Source: Scolanthus callimorphus (Eukaryota; Cnidaria; Anthozoa; Actiniaria; Edwardsiidae). Taken from it: a stretch of DNA of 64,000 bases. The notes under the pieces are model-generated. The model made no database searches, was not told the DNA's origin, and saw only the letters and a program-made list of their open reading frames with translations. Positions within the stretch are counted from its first letter, which is position 1, and each line of letters begins with the position of its first letter. Shown one piece after another: positions 48,718-58,985 of the stretch. Location: positions 372,001-436,000 of the forward strand of contig CM066922.1 of assembly GCA_033964015.1 (NCBI GenBank). Direction: 5' to 3'. The position numbers and the translations under genes are program-made.

Positions 48718-48906
48718 ACGCGGCGATGAAGACGGTCAATGAGAAGGTCGTCGTGCCGAAAAGATCAAATGCACGGTTTAGGGACACCTTAATAGCAGTT
48801 TTCCTGCCCCCGAGCAAGAAGAGAAAGAAAACGCTAAGTCAAACATGGAAATGTAATTTACAAAGCTAAATCTTTGTCTCGTTTGCACTACGCTGGGCCG
48901 GGAGGA

Positions 48907-49052
48907 TGTCGTGAAACTAATCCAATAATTAGAACAGCTAATTAGTGACGTCACAGAACATCTCTTCACACTTGTAACATCCTTCCAACCTGCACACACG
49001 CTATTACAATAAAACCAGGGAAATCTAAGTATGTCAGTTTACTTTTCTGACA
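48907..49052 (+). repeat. 3' LTR
   Basis: Identical to the 5' LTR at every position I compared. Preceded by GGGCCGGGAGGA, the probable polypurine tract, and followed by the ATGTT duplication. Confidence 0.95.
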
Positions 49053-49057
49053 ATGTT

Positions 49058-50089
49058 AGCACCGTCTTATTAATAATAATAATAATATTTAATACTTGTT
49101 ATGCGCATTTTAAAATGTGGATATGATCAAATGCGCAGTACATGAATATTAAAATGCAATTCCTAATAATATGAGATAAAAAATATTAAATGTATAGATA
49201 AAATTTGTAAAATATATATAATAGATAAGATAAAATATATATATAATAAAAAGTTACTAATGATTTAAATTAATACTGAATAGAATAAAGCTTTATATAA
49301 AGCTTTATTCTATATAAAGCTTTATATAAAGCTTTAAAAGCTTTATATAAAGCTTTATATAGAATAAAGCTTTATATAGAATAAAGCTAAAAATAACCGT
49401 CTTGGGACATTTTGTTTTCCCGTCGTCTCTTGAAGAAATCAGATTTGTTTAAGTATAATACTCAATAAAATCAGAGGGCAATTGGTTAGAAATAGTAGAT
49501 TTTGGTTAATGAAAAATGTAAACAAAGCGATCGCCTGGGCAAAATGTCCGTGCACAGATTTGACGGCAAAGTTGCGCACTTGTTATTTTCCGCCTGCTTG
49601 ACATTATGAAGTGAAAATTTAGCTAAACCACGAGTTCATTTCATAAACTTTTATGTATATTTATCAGATTGAATATAATGGTGCTCTTCAGAGATTTTTA
49701 TTGAGGGATTTCACATCTGTTTTCTCGCTTTTTTCCCGGGATCATTGTCCGTTTTGGCGGGTAGTTTAAAAAAAATCTTGCGCAGGTGCTCATGGGAAGA
49801 CTGACAGACCTCCTCTTCTCAGGAATATTCAAGTCGTGCGACGATTTTCATTGGCTCGTCATTCCTCTCCACTGCCCATGCGTGCGATTTGAATTTGGAG
49901 GAAATCTAACAGAAAAATTTTTTTCACACAAGCATCACCTGTTGGGCGAAAACATATTACCGGTATCAAACGGTGCGCTTCAAAGTCTTTCCACTTGTAG
50001 ATCTATTGTTATGAATTTTCGTAAGCCTTTCGTAAGATCAATTTTCCAAAACTAGCGTTATAACACGACAAATAATGCAACAAAAGTCT
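49058..50089. other. AT-rich flank with AAGCTT palindrome array
   Basis: TTAATAATAATAATAATATT begins the stretch. At 49,285-49,388 the palindrome TATAAAGCTTTATA recurs about ten times, with GAATAAAGC spacers. An inverted match GGAGGTCTGTCAGTCTTCCC (47,571) / GGGAAGACTGACAGACCTCC (49,794) brackets the LTR element at a distance. No gene is seen. Confidence 0.5.
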
Positions 50090-50098
50090 TGATTCTGA

Positions 50099-51963
50099 AA
50101 CAGGCGATCCAAGCTCTAGTCATGTGGGGTACTGTGAAAGAAACATGCAACGTTGTCGCTGTAAAAATTATACGTAAATGTAACTATTGAAATAAAATCA
50201 TGTGACATCTCCTCGGAATGTTGTAGTTGTCAAATAAAAACCTCCTGGAGCGATTTTATTGCATTTTGGGTGTTTTTTGTGCCTTTTTCTTAATACCCCT
50301 ACCGTATATTATAATAGCGGAGCTCCTGCGCGGGCCGAAGGCCCGCGCAAGCGGAGCACCATACCTAAGGAAAAAACGTATAGTATACTATCGAGTTGAT
50401 TTTTGAACGTCACGGGCATTATGGATCACTTTGATGACGTCATTAATGACGTAAGGGCATGTGACCTTGGTATAGAGTTCCTCTTATGGTCTTTGAAAGT
50501 TTGTCCAAGTTTGGCTTCTATAGAAGCTACCCTTCGGGAGATATGATTTTTTCTTTATTTTTCTGGTATTAAACCTATAGCGTACGCCGTCCGTCCGTCC
50601 GTCCGTCCGTCCGTCCGTCCGTCCGTCGTCCGTGTACACATGGGAACCCTGTGGTATGCAAAGAAAAAATTATATCTCCTCAAGGGAACACGCTAAGACA
50701 ACCATACTTGGGATATTTTGTCTATGCCACAAGGGGGGTGCTGTAACCCGGACACGTGATGTGACGTCATCGATGACGTCATCAGTGATTGAAAAATGAA
50801 TATCTCGTGAAGGGAAGACTCTAAGGCAACCAAACTTTGGTAGTGTGGTGAGCGAAATGAAGTGGTCACGTGATATGACGTCATCGATGACGTCATCTAT
50901 GCTTCAAAAATGAATATCTCATGAAAGGAAGACTCTAAAACAACAAAACTTGGGAAGTGTAGTCTAGGTCACCAGATGAGCGAAATGAAGTGGTCACGTG
51001 ATGTGACGTAATCGATGACGTCATCTATGCTTGAAAAATCAATATCTCGTGAAGGGAAGACTCTAAAACAACCAAACTTGGGTAGTGTAGTCTAGGCCAC
51101 CAGATGAGTGAAATAAAGTTGTCACGTGATATGACGTCATCGATGACGTCATCTATGCTTGAAAAAATAATATCTCGTGAAGGGAAGACTCTAAAACAAC
51201 CAAACTTACGTAGTGTAGTCTAGACCACCAGATGAGCGAAATGAAGTGGTCACGTGATATGACGTCATCGATGACGTCATCTATGCTTAAAAAATGAATA
51301 TCACGTGAAGGGAAGACTCTAAAACAACCAAACTTGGGTAGTGTAGTCTAGGCCACCAGATGAGCGAAATAAAGTGGCCACGTGATATGACGTCATCGAT
51401 GACGTCATCTATGCTTGAAAAATTAACATCTCGAGAAGGGAAGACTCTAAAACAACCAAACTTGGGTAGTGTAGTCTAGACTACCAGATGAGCGAAATGA
51501 AGTGGTCACGTGATATGACGTCATCGATGACGTCATCTATGCTTGAAAAAAATAATATCTCGTGAAGGGAAGACTCTAAAGCATCCATATAAACCATGTA
51601 CACATGGGAATCCCTTTCATTCACATAGAAAATTTTATAACCAGGAGCTCCGCTTTTAGCCAGTGGCTAAATCTATATATTAGATATAATTATAATATAA
51701 TTATATTATTATAATTATAATATAATATATTATAATATAATTATATTATTATAATATACGGTAGGGGTATTAAGAAAAAGGCACAAAAAACACACCAAAA
51801 TGCAATAAAATCGCTCCAGGAGGACTTTATTTGACAACTACAACATTCCGAGGAGATGTCACATGATTTTATTTCAATAGTTACATTTACGTATAATTTT
51901 TACAGCGACAACGTTGCATGTTTCTTTCACAGTACCCCACATGACTAGAGCTTGGATCGCCTG
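50099..51963. mobile_element. Mutator-like element with ~215-bp terminal inverted repeats
   Basis: Left arm 50,101-50,315 starts CAGGCGATCCAAGCTCTAGT; the right arm 51,755-51,963 is its near-perfect inverse (a handful of differences). TGATTCTGA is at 50,090-50,098 and 51,964-51,972, a 9-bp target duplication. Long inverted repeats plus a 9-bp duplication define Mutator-like elements. There is no transposase. The centre is occupied by AT-rich DNA and CRE-array element B, apparently a nested insertion. Confidence 0.82.
50310..51680 (-). mobile_element. CRE-array element B nested in the Mutator-like element
   Basis: On the minus strand: 5' hairpin TATAGATTTAGCCACTGGCT and AGCGGAGCTCC (51,643-51,680), seven ~128-bp units with TGACGTCATCGATGACGTCA cores (50,755-51,575), a CGGACGGACGG run (50,588-50,630), the same unique tail as element A, TATGGTGCTCCGCT, and a strong hairpin GCGCGGGCCGAAGGCCCGCG at 50,320-50,345. 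Closely related to element A over its whole length. Confidence 0.7.
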
Positions 51964-51972
51964 TGATTCTGA

Positions 51973-52936
51973 GGCAAATGTTCAGTTGTTGACAAAATTT
52001 GTCGCGCGCGCGCTGCTGACGAAATCACGCCACTTTCGATGTCAAGCAGAACGCGCGCTGTTTTTTCTTAAAGAAAACCTACTAAAAATAAGTGAAATAT
52101 CTCAGTAATTCATGTTTTTAAAGCTCTTTTTGGCTGGTTTTATAACCACGACTGTAAAATGTGAAAAATTCCTATAACATATTGAAAAACTGTGTGAAAT
52201 CCATTTTAGTTACTGAAGAGTACCCAGATTTTTGGTATTTAACAAATTTCCAGAGGTTTTGAGTGGTGTGGACTCTTATTTACCACGTTTTACGTCATAA
52301 TCGTGGTCAAAATGTTGTGGACTCACGAGCCGCAGGCGAATTTAGGCTGATGTCACGTGACACTGTCCGGTGGTGAATTTCACTCATTTTTGAAACTGTA
52401 ATGGCTAATAATATTTCTCTTTTTAGGTAGTGCTGTCTTAGCTGGTGGAGAAGGTTTGCTCCTTTAAGGGGCTGATATGTAAATTAGGTCACGTGACCTG
52501 ATTCCGAGCCTTATATCTCGTTAACGGTAAATGAGTTCAGCAGCCAAAACACTACGATGTTTCTGTTGCCGAGGCCTATCCATTTTCCCCAAAGTGGTAT
52601 TGTTAGATGTTCCTCCAATGACGATAAAGCAATTTCCGACAACGGTATTTGGATCATGCGCACTAAAGAAAAAAAACAAGTTCCGTTGGTCAGATCTAGC
52701 GCATGCGCATACAAAGGTTTCAGGGACTGGACAACGTGACAGATGACCCTGCGTAAGAGAAGTTTTTCAGTATTTTGCGCATGTTTGTGTTCTAAAAATA
52801 TACCTGGGACTGAATGGACAACACAACAAACCAGAACACAGATAAGAGCAGTTTCATCTCTATTTTCTCACAATCCCTGCTTTAATCAACGAATCAAAAT
52901 GCACAAGTAAAACCAAACAAACAGCCTGCACTCTTA
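51973..52936. other. Non-coding stretch, nothing recognised
   Basis: GGACTCACGAGCCGCAGGCG at about 52,317 and GACAACGGTATTTGGATCATG near 52,638 (similar to 47,469) suggest MITE fragments, but no bounded element or gene is seen. Confidence 0.35.
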
Positions 52937-53352
52937 GGGACGTGTCATTATTTAGCGGGGGGGGGGGGGGGGGCTCCTATTTTTGTGGGGTCCTTTTTTT
53001 TCGTGTGTCTAAAGGGAGGGTCCACATTTTTTTCACTTCTGTTTGGGGAGGGTCATAATTTTTTCAGCAACATTTGGACGATGAAGAGGGTAAAACAGAT
53101 GCCGATAGTGGTTATTTCACAACAGTATACTCTTTCGGCAATGAACACAGTACCCTCACGCCGTTAACGAGAACAAGTGTATCTTGACGAGGAAAAGCAA
53201 ACTCTCCCAAAACTGCCCTGCAATGATAGGATAAGTCTGGCGGGCAAGTCACTATATGTTTGAAAGAAGACCCAAGGGTAAGCGTGTGAGTTTTCTACGT
53301 TACACAAGCATAGAAGTTGGAGTAGTATAGTAGGTATAGAATTAGCCGTTTT

Positions 53353-53497
53353 TTTTGTGGCGGAATACTATAATAATAATAATAATAATCTTTATTTCTT
53401 AAGATAAACAGTACATATCCTAAGTTACAAAATTGAAATAAATATCTATCTAAATTACACTATATACACGATATACGACTAATTTTGTGGCGGAATA
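53353..53497 (-). mobile_element. Short retroposon with 15-bp target duplication
   Basis: A 115-bp insert is flanked by TTTTGTGGCGGAATA at 53,353-53,367 and 53,483-53,497. On the minus strand it ends AAATAAAGATTATTATTATT, an ATT-repeat tail like those of CR1/L2-type LINEs and SINEs. It is nested in the TIR element, so it inserted later. Confidence 0.7.
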
Positions 53498-53636
53498 TAT
53501 AATGAGCTTGATGATGTCATGATCTATGTTTAGCTTTTCTGGTCACGTCAGATCCACGTCAGGAATGTTGTGGTGGAGGTCACGTCAGAGTCACGTCAGG
53601 AATGTTGAGGCGTGGGTCAGGAATCTGAAGAATGTA

Positions 53637-54110
53637 GGGTATCAGGTTACCTGTAGTATGGGGTACCTCCCCCTCTTTTTTTTCAAGTAAGGCAGATACC
53701 CTCCCCCCCTCTCCCCTACCTAGAGTTATGTGGCGCTAGGGGTATCAGGTTACCTATAGTTATGTGGATATACGCCACTGGGGATATCAGGTTACCTGCA
53801 GTATGGGGGTACCCTCCCCCTCCCTTCCTTTTTTTCAAACAAGAGGTACCCCCCTCCCCCTTTTTTTTTTCAAGTAAGGGAGATACCCTCCCCCCTACCT
53901 AGAGTTATTTGGCGCTAGGGGTATCAGGTTACCTACAGTTATGTGGATATACGCCACTGGGGGTATCAGGTTACCTATAGCTATGTGGCGCTAGGGGTAT
54001 CAGGTTACCAACAGTTATGTGGATTGACACTAGCACTTTCTACACCAGCAAATACCATTCTGGGGATATCAGGTTACCTATAGTTATGTGGATATAAGCG
54101 CCACTAGGGG
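53637..54110. repeat. Satellite around GGTATCAGGTTACC
   Basis: At least eight copies of GGTATCAGGTTACCTATAG or close variants alternate with TTATGTGGATATACGCCACT and C/T-rich tracts (CCCTCCCCC..TTTTTTTC). It lies between the ATPase stop and the left end of the element. Confidence 0.7.
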
Positions 54111-54272
54111 TTGCTTATAGGCTAGGATCTCCGGATAAGTAATGACGTCATAGGCTATTTTTAGTAACACATGGTTTATTCTCTCTCTACTACCCATTAC
54201 ATTGACCCTTATTACATAAAATTCTATGACATAAAAATGTCCCTCCTACCACTTTAAATAAAATAATGTTAA

Positions 54273-55674
54273 CTATAAAATAAGAGTATCTATTACATAA
54301 AATGTCCCTCTGGAAAATGTCAGTGTAGCGATACCCTGGGCTGTCAGGCCAAAGGAACTCAAACGATTCCTCCAAAAAGTATTGATGGTGGGGTCATCAG
54401 GATAGACGGTAATGCATTTGGTAACCCCGGTCGTGATGTGTTTCAGTTTCACAGGCCAGATGCTTTTTGATCCATCACTAATAACGGACCTTCCTGGTTG
54501 GGTAGGACAGCTTGAAGTCTTGTACATTTCAGCGAGGCAATACCCTTCAGGAATTGTAACGGATGGTTTGTTACCGCCACCGATTGATTGCCATACCGAC
54601 GGTGGGGCGTCTGACCACACGGGTAATGGAAACGCTGGACGACTCTCTTTTGTTTTTACACTTTTTATTATCGGCTCTTGAGGAATGAATGGAGTCACTT
54701 CGTTTATCTTTGGTTGACTTTTGTTGACGGTAAAGACTCGACAAGATACAAAGACGTCAGTCAGCACTTGCTTGTCTGGTGGGGTATCTGGCTTGTTGTC
54801 TACCAATAGATACCCATAAGGCTTTTCTGTTTCTTGGAAGTAGGCATTCATGAATCTGTCTCGATTCTTGTCAAACATTCTTTCTCCTATAATTCCTATT
54901 TGCTTCCGATCACTAGGACCTCGGAATAAGGCAAGATACTGGGCATTTCGGCTAATGTCGGTATTATACTTTCCTTTGGGAAACATATTTTTAAGCAACA
55001 GGACCACGCTGGCATTTCTGTGACGACCCTGAGTAAACAAACGGGCCACTAGGGGACTGTCGGAAGCTTCGGCCATAAGATCATCGAGGACTAAAATGTT
55101 GTTGAACTTGGGATTGATTTCACATAGGTCATCGGACAATTCCGGTAAACCCCGTTCGAAACGGATACACTTCCCCAGTGATTTCTTTAAGGTATCATAG
55201 GTGTCTTGCCATTGGTTATAGTACCAAACAATCAGTGTTTTGTTCTTTTCAGTAGACAATCCTTTCTCTTTCAAGAATCTTTTGTACAAAGTAGGTCTTG
55301 CCGCATTGAGTTGGGCCCACCACCAGTACAGAAAACTTGTGACGGAATTTAAAGTCTGGATAGGGTTGAGTGGTCAATGCTTTTTCACTTATGACGCGAC
55401 GTTGTGTTGAAGTTTTCCTTGGTTTGATTTGAAAGGGTCGTTTTAGAAGTTCAGGCTGATTTGAAAACGGCATCTCACGTGGTACATTTTCTTTAGAGGT
55501 AGCCGCGATTCTCGATAAAATAGATGGTCTGTCTGGATGTGAGAACACAGCTATTTTGAGCCATCCTTTTCTGTCATCCCCCAAAAGATGATGAACCTGC
55601 CGTAAGTGATCACTCAGGTAGTATAAATCTGGTTTGCTGCAAAGAGGACATATTTTCTTATACCGCTTTGACAT
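54273..55674 (-). CDS. Zinc finger plus A32-like (FtsK/HerA) packaging ATPase, frameshifted
   Basis: Two overlapping frames (55,674-55,249 and 55,289-54,273) make one ~465-residue protein broken by a one-base shift near 55,255-55,280. N-terminus: a C2H2 finger (CPLCSKPDLYYLSDHLRQVH). Residues ~75-125 are basic and lead to a Walker A motif GPTQCGKTYF at the end of a beta strand (FSVLVV). In the second frame follow Walker B (NNILVLDDLM), a conserved block ARLFTQGRHRNASVVLLLKN with the family's sensor region, and GYLLVDNKPDTP. These are features of the A32-like genome-packaging ATPases of large DNA viruses, Polintons/adintovirus-like elements and their relatives. The last ~130 residues (from about VWSDAPPSVWQS) are not recognised. 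In such viruses the ATPase pumps DNA into capsids; no capsid, protease or polymerase gene is here. Single-copy solitary occurrence inside a TIR element is unusual. The frameshift suggests decay or assembly error. Confidence 0.75.
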
Positions 55675-55752
55675 CTTTACTGTATGAAGGTTAGGATCAG
55701 ACTGACTAATGTTATCAAGTGCTCAAACTGATATAAGAATTTGAAAGGAGAT

Positions 55753-55985
55753 AAGATGTCGATGTGATGTCGATAAGATGTCGATGTGGTGTCGATGTGG
55801 TGTCGATGGGATGTCGATGAGATGTCGATGGGGTGTCGATGCGGTGTCGATGTGATGTCGATGTGATGTCGATGAGATGTCGATGAGATGTCGATCTGAT
55901 GTCGATGTGGTGTCGATGTGATCTCGATGTGATGCCGATAAGATGTTGATGTGATGTCGACGGTGGGTCGATGGGATGTCGAAAA
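55753..55985. repeat. 12-bp minisatellite GATGTCGATGTG
   Basis: About 20 units of GATGTCGATGTG/GATGTCGATGAG lie ~80 bp upstream of the ATPase start codon, on its promoter side. Confidence 0.85.
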
Positions 55986-56720
55986 GGATCTTATGTTTAG
56001 TTGTTTAACCTGGTAACCTAGCCTAACTTGGTAACCTAGTACTAGGTCAAATAGGGGACGGGAGAGGTGGGATCACGTTAATCATTGTACTTATAGAGGG
56101 ATTTATCCAAAATTATCCAAAATCCTCTCACGTAAATAATCGAGGCGATAAATAATGACAGCGCTTCTTTAGCTTTGACAGGAGTAAGAAAAAAGTATTT
56201 CTGCTATTAAGAAGAATGAAAGAGACATTGCATGATCACTCGGACAAGAGTCTATCTGACTTGTTTTTCAAAAATATAAATTACATGGGAGGGTTCCAAT
56301 TTTGTTTACCTACGACTGGGGGAGGGTCACATTTTTTGTTATGTTCAAGGGGAGGGCCCTAATTTTTAGCCTTGTTTTGAAAAAAGTGGGAGACCTCCCC
56401 CCCCCCCCCCCCCCCCCCCCCCGGTAAGTAACGACACGTCCCTTATTTTCTTGGGTCACGACTAAAACGCAAGTCGTAGTTAACTGTCCTAGGACGGGTG
56501 CTCGTCGTATCTTTAGAGGTTAAATCGTTGCCTGCGGTATCTTTTTGAGGTTAAAAATGTAAAAGCCAGGAAATTTTGAAATTTCGGGTGCCTAATCAAG
56601 CAACTTTGCACTTCAAATTAAGGAAAAAGCGATTTGATTCGCTGTAAATGTCTGTCTTGTTTTTTGGCGTTGCCATCAGACTGAATTGACATTTTACGTC
56701 TTTGTTAATGATATATTTTA

Positions 56721-56760
56721 GGGACCGGTCATTATTTATCGCCTGCGGCTCAGAGCAGCT
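56721..56760. mobile_element. Left end of a GGGACCGGTCATTATTTATC element
   Basis: GGGACCGGTCATTATTTATC preceded by TTA; same terminal family as 52,937 and 58,518. Its other end is not seen. The CAGGCCCGTAGCC MITE at 56,761 inserted just inside it. Confidence 0.5.
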
Positions 56761-57031
56761 CAGGCCCGTAGCCAGGGGGGTTCCCTGGAATGGCGCAAGC
56801 ACCCCCCTCCCCCCATGCGACAAAAAGGTCCACGTTTTAGGGTTTGAAAACGCTGTTTTATATAGTGACTAAATGGGGCAAACAGAAGACTGCAGTCACT
56901 TTGAGATACAGCCAATTTAGTATATTTGCTTTTTCTAGTGAATTTTGACTAGCGGTTAATAAATTCATACCACGTTGGTCCGCTTTTTCTAAATTAGCAC
57001 CCTCCCACAAAAATCCCTGGCTACGGGCCTA
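56761..57031. mobile_element. MITE CAGGCCCGTAGCCAGG with 5-bp duplication CAGCT
   Basis: Ends CAGGCCCGTAGCCAGG and CCTGGCTACGGGCCTA are inverted. CAGCT is at 56,756-56,760 and 57,032-57,036. Same family as the element at 23-197; both have 5-bp duplications and runs of C or G inside. Confidence 0.7.
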
Positions 57032-57036
57032 CAGCT

Positions 57037-58517
57037 AAACGTTTTCGTGATTCTCCCCCCGCCCCCTATTTGACCTAGTAGAAGACAATTTACAGATAGA
57101 GGGGATCGCATTTTGATAAACGCATTTCATCAAGCCTCAGAGAAAGTGTAGATGAACATTCCGTTGTTTTATATACAGTAAACAAATCCTATAGGTGTTA
57201 TTATGACGAAAACGAAATTTTTATTATTCATTTGCGTGAAGCGCGGCCCAAATGACGAATTTCTATGCCTGTAACGTCGAACTCACGCTTACTATTCTAA
57301 TATATTAGGCTAGTATATTAGATGAAGTAGAAATGCAAATGATAGAGAAGTTGCTGGGATAACTACTTTGAAAATTCCCCCCCCCCCCCCCCGCCCCCCC
57401 TTCATTTAAAATCCGCTCTAATAGGAAGGATTGATTTCAATCAAAGGATTGTCCAAAAAAATAGGTCTGACTTCGTAACTTTCATTGCCGCATTTGACTT
57501 TCAAACTGTTTCAAGCAGCGCTCCTAAAGCAGGATCAGATAAACACCGACTGTACTCAAAATGTCTTCGGTTTCTGGCCTTTAGAAGTTTAGCTACTTGT
57601 ATCTGAGCGAAAGTATGCCGATTCAGTCGTCGTCCGGGCGCTTTTATTGATCAGAACAAAACAGTTTCCACTGGTGCCTGCCTTTGTGTAGACAATTTAC
57701 AATTTCATCACGGTTGCGTGCCAAATTAATGTCTCTGATTTTCTCAGATCCACGGTTCACGGCGCCTGTTCTGTAATGCATCATCGATCATCTTTGACCG
57801 CGTATGAATGTTTCAGTCCAGTGCGTCCTTGCTGTATCAGTACTAGGGAAAGATATTGTAAACTCTTGGCTGTATTCTCAAAGATTCAAATTCTCTAGTC
57901 GGAGGAACATTTCTTGAATCGGTGCTTCACAAGTTGCGGCTCTTCGGTTCTTGTCAATAATAAGTTGACACTTGCACACGGCATTACAGTTACCAGTATA
58001 AGGTGAGCCCTCAGAGATGCCAAATCTCTTTCCTCCCGGTTTTGATTCCAAATCTCCCGCATTAATAGAAACACGTCACTGTAGTGTCGAATTATTGACA
58101 GTCATATATAGTTTGCGTTAGTAACTCAAGGTAAAGCTAGTCTTGGGGGGAAACTGGGTTGTCTGCGCCGTCGGGGGAACGTAAAACGTACAAGCAAAAC
58201 ACCAGGGCCCATGAAATGTGGCTATTCGGGACATTTGTTTGGATAAGAATCATATTATCCCTACTGGGTTACTCCATTTTTTTTTTAAACCGGGCCCAGT
58301 TCTCTACGGCGTTCAACATAAATATCAACCTTTGGTTGTTATTGTCCATAGCTGAACGGAACACTGGACAAATGAAACCGTGAAAAATATGCAAATGTTT
58401 ATGAACCTGATTTCACGATTTTATCATCCCGCTTGAGTTCGTCAGCCAATCAGGAACGAGATCTACTGTCCTGATAATTCTACGGTATATCGAGTCACTG
58501 ACCTGATCTGCGATTAA
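57037..58517. other. Non-coding stretch, nothing recognised
   Basis: A C homopolymer at about 57,377-57,400 is the only notable feature. Small open frames (for example 58,159-58,383) lack support. Confidence 0.35.
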
Positions 58518-58562
58518 GGGACCGGTCATTATTTATCGCCGGGGGGGGGGGGGGGAGCAGAC
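58518..58562. mobile_element. GGGACCGGTCATTATTTATC terminus interrupted by the BEL LTR
   Basis: TAA then GGGACCGGTCATTATTTATC and a G run, followed within ~20 bp by the BEL 3' LTR. The retrotransposon probably inserted into this element; the matching right end should lie beyond the window. Confidence 0.5.
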
Positions 58563-58880
58563 TGTGTCACTATCTGTATTGGTGAAGATCATTACAAAGG
58601 TTCCAAACGTTACTTGACTATTTATTTGAAGTTACAAGTAGCAAATTAACTGTGGTTACTGTGAGTGTTCGAAATCTATAGATAAAATACAGGAATAAAG
58701 GATTACATGCATTGATTTGAGGTTAGTTTAGAGAAATTCATACGATATTTACCCTTTGGTCTGTCCGAGAATCTTCACCGCTTTCTGGTTAGTGTTCCTT
58801 TGAAATCGAACTTAATTAACATTAATTAGAATTGTTGTCGAACTTATTACGTCATTGATTGAAATTATTTCAGCAATACA
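58563..58880 (-). repeat. Probable 3' LTR of the BEL/Pao element
   Basis: On the minus strand a G-rich tract (GGGCGGAG) is followed by TGTATTGCTG, and the sequence ends AGTGACACA before the G-run terminus, giving TG...CA ends. CAAATAAATAG near 58,615 can serve as polyadenylation signal. The start could also be TGTCGTACAC at 58,951. The 5' LTR is outside the window, so the limits are unproved. Confidence 0.4.
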
Positions 58881-58985
58881 CTCCGCCCACGAAGGACCAT
58901 ATACAGGTTCAATACATAAAGTACATTAGTTTAACAGAATAGTGTACGACACTAGTAATTTTAGTTGAGCAATTAAGAGTTCCTT

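Larger units (their letters stand above)
47797..49052 (+). mobile_element. Gag-only LTR retrotransposon, complete, 1,256 bp
   Basis: Two 146-bp LTRs (TGTCGTGAAAC...TTTTCTGACA) identical to each other, a primer-binding site, one gag-like frame, a purine tract (GGGAGGA) and a 5-bp target duplication ATGTT at 47,792-47,796 and 49,053-49,057. There is no protease, RT or integrase, so it must be mobilised in trans. Identical LTRs point to a very recent insertion. BEL/Pao relationship is inferred from the 5-bp duplication and the coil-type gag. Confidence 0.92.
52937..56442. mobile_element. 3.5-kb TIR element carrying a zinc-finger/packaging-ATPase gene
   Basis: Left end GGGACGTGTCATTATTTAGC then a G run; right end, inverted, GGGACGTGTCGTTACTTACC then a G run. 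TTA stands outside both ends (52,934-52,936 and 56,443-56,445). Just inside, both ends carry GGGAGGGTCACATTTTTT-like phrases in the same orientation. The interior has a retroposon insertion (53,353-53,497), a GGTATCAGGTTACC satellite (53,637-54,110), the ATPase gene (54,273-55,674, minus strand) and a 12-bp satellite upstream of it (55,753-55,985). Ends and duplication are those of the element at 45,279, a PIF/Harbinger-like signature, yet no transposase is present. Confidence 0.72.

Noticed and set aside
54412..54681. 89-codon plus-strand frame
   Set aside because: Antisense shadow of the ATPase gene.
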